Below are positions 63,133 to 64,000 of a stretch of 64,000 nucleotides of DNA, one piece after another (position 1 is the stretch's first letter; each line of letters begins with the position of its first letter). This DNA comes from Plutella xylostella (Eukaryota; Arthropoda; Insecta; Lepidoptera; Plutellidae), in contig NC_064009.1 in the NCBI RefSeq assembly GCF_932276165.1, positions 6,696,001 to 6,760,000 on the forward strand, written 5' to 3'. The notes under the pieces were generated by a model. The model did no database searches. It was not told where the DNA came from and was given only the letters and a program-made list of their open reading frames with translations. A program made the position numbers and the translations under genes.

Positions 63133-64000
63133 ATACAATACTTACAAATATGTTTTATAACATGGAAAATTATACCAATCAACTTAAAAAAAAGTTGAGT
63201 ATACATAGAGTCATTTCACAAGGCACTGAACACGCTAAGTCGCGAAGATCATTACCTCCTAGATTTAAAAATCTTCCAATGCTATTTTTAGACTCATTTC
63301 AATGGTATCAAATACTTATACTTAAAGCTTTGCCTATATCAAATAGCTTTATATTAAGTAGTTAAAATCATTTCAACCGTGGTACTTACTTATTTTATAT
63401 GGCCATTAAAGCTGTCCGAAAAAGTGCTAACAATTTCATGCTAATTTAGTTTGACACGACAAAAACAAATAAAACAAAAAAACGTCATACAAAAAATAAT
63501 CCCTTTCTCTCTATACACAAAACGGGGTGCCACCTAAATATTTAACCACAAGCTTGAAATAAAGCCATATCGCTCTACATAAATTACAAACTCCAGAAAA
63601 AATACTATAAAAAGTTCGTCAACAAAAGTGATGAAGAAAAAAATCCCCATGCAAATGTCCCAACTCTCATTATGGTATCATAAAACCATAACAACAGTCA
63701 TTACTGAAGTACAATTAAAAAAAACGTCGCCAATGTTTACACCCCGCGAGTGTGGCGAAAACCGCTTATGCTGCGCCTACATACGTAGTTTGCAAAGTAA
63801 AAAAAATACTTGAAAAAAATGAGGGCCCCACGTCTTATGCAAAAAAGTCCTTACGTATTCACCCCTCGCGATTCCTAATGAATGCTCCTCGCCTTTTTTT
63901 AGCACTCGCGCAGTTGTTTTGACGGAGCGCAATCTAGCCACTAATTGCTTTTTCCTCCTCGGGGTGCGCATTTTACCAAGCGAAATTACATTTTATTAAT
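63133..64000. other. Non-coding region at the window end
   Basis: AT-rich with A-runs and no frame resembling a protein. A GC-richer patch around 63830-63970 has no recognised motif. Confidence 0.55.

Overview
The window holds one recognisable protein-coding gene, on the + strand. It is the insect orthologue of zfh2, the ZFHX3/ZFHX4 (ATBF1) family of giant zinc-finger homeobox transcription factors. The gene lies inside a long AT-rich stretch that shows no other gene. Large intron-separated exons, metazoan splice signals, AT-rich non-coding DNA dense in TAGGTA/TACCTA hexamers, and short inverted-repeat (MITE-like) elements fit an insect, most likely a moth or butterfly (Lepidoptera). Insect is near certain; the order is inferred and the species cannot be told.

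Layout. Positions 1-16376 are non-coding: upstream sequence or, more likely, a long intron in the 5' UTR, with scattered GC-richer, homeobox-site-rich islands that look like cis-regulatory DNA. The coding part is 16413-19140, 22353-25027 and 25791-28626, and then either a 62-nt last coding piece at 29050-29111 or read-through to a TGA at 28641-28643. The joined frame is open throughout and gives about 2,766 residues (spliced end) or 2,751 (read-through end). By eye it carries 23 C2H2-type zinc fingers (8 + 11 + 4, one degenerate) and four homeodomains, the layout known for vertebrate ATBF1/ZFHX3. The published Drosophila zfh2 layout has three homeodomains and 16 fingers. A 3' UTR runs to about 30850, where AATAAA is followed by a T-rich tract.

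Positions 30851-64000 are a gene desert of about 33 kb with no supported coding sequence. It contains two diverged copies of one MITE-like family (35209-35339 and 62970-63126), a separate foldback element (53174-53340), several hairpin-forming inverted repeats (52192-52246, 52387-52457, 55266-55343), a 24-bp tandem repeat (36066-36131), homopolymer C/G tracts, and a tRNA-derived SINE trace near 31880. The desert on both sides probably holds the enhancers of this developmental regulator, as is usual for such genes; that is inference.

I found no operon-like, CRISPR or defence system and no clearly new biological system. The points most worth checking are the two competing C-termini, the chained upstream ORFs at the start codon, the four-homeodomain architecture in an insect, and the unnamed MITE families.
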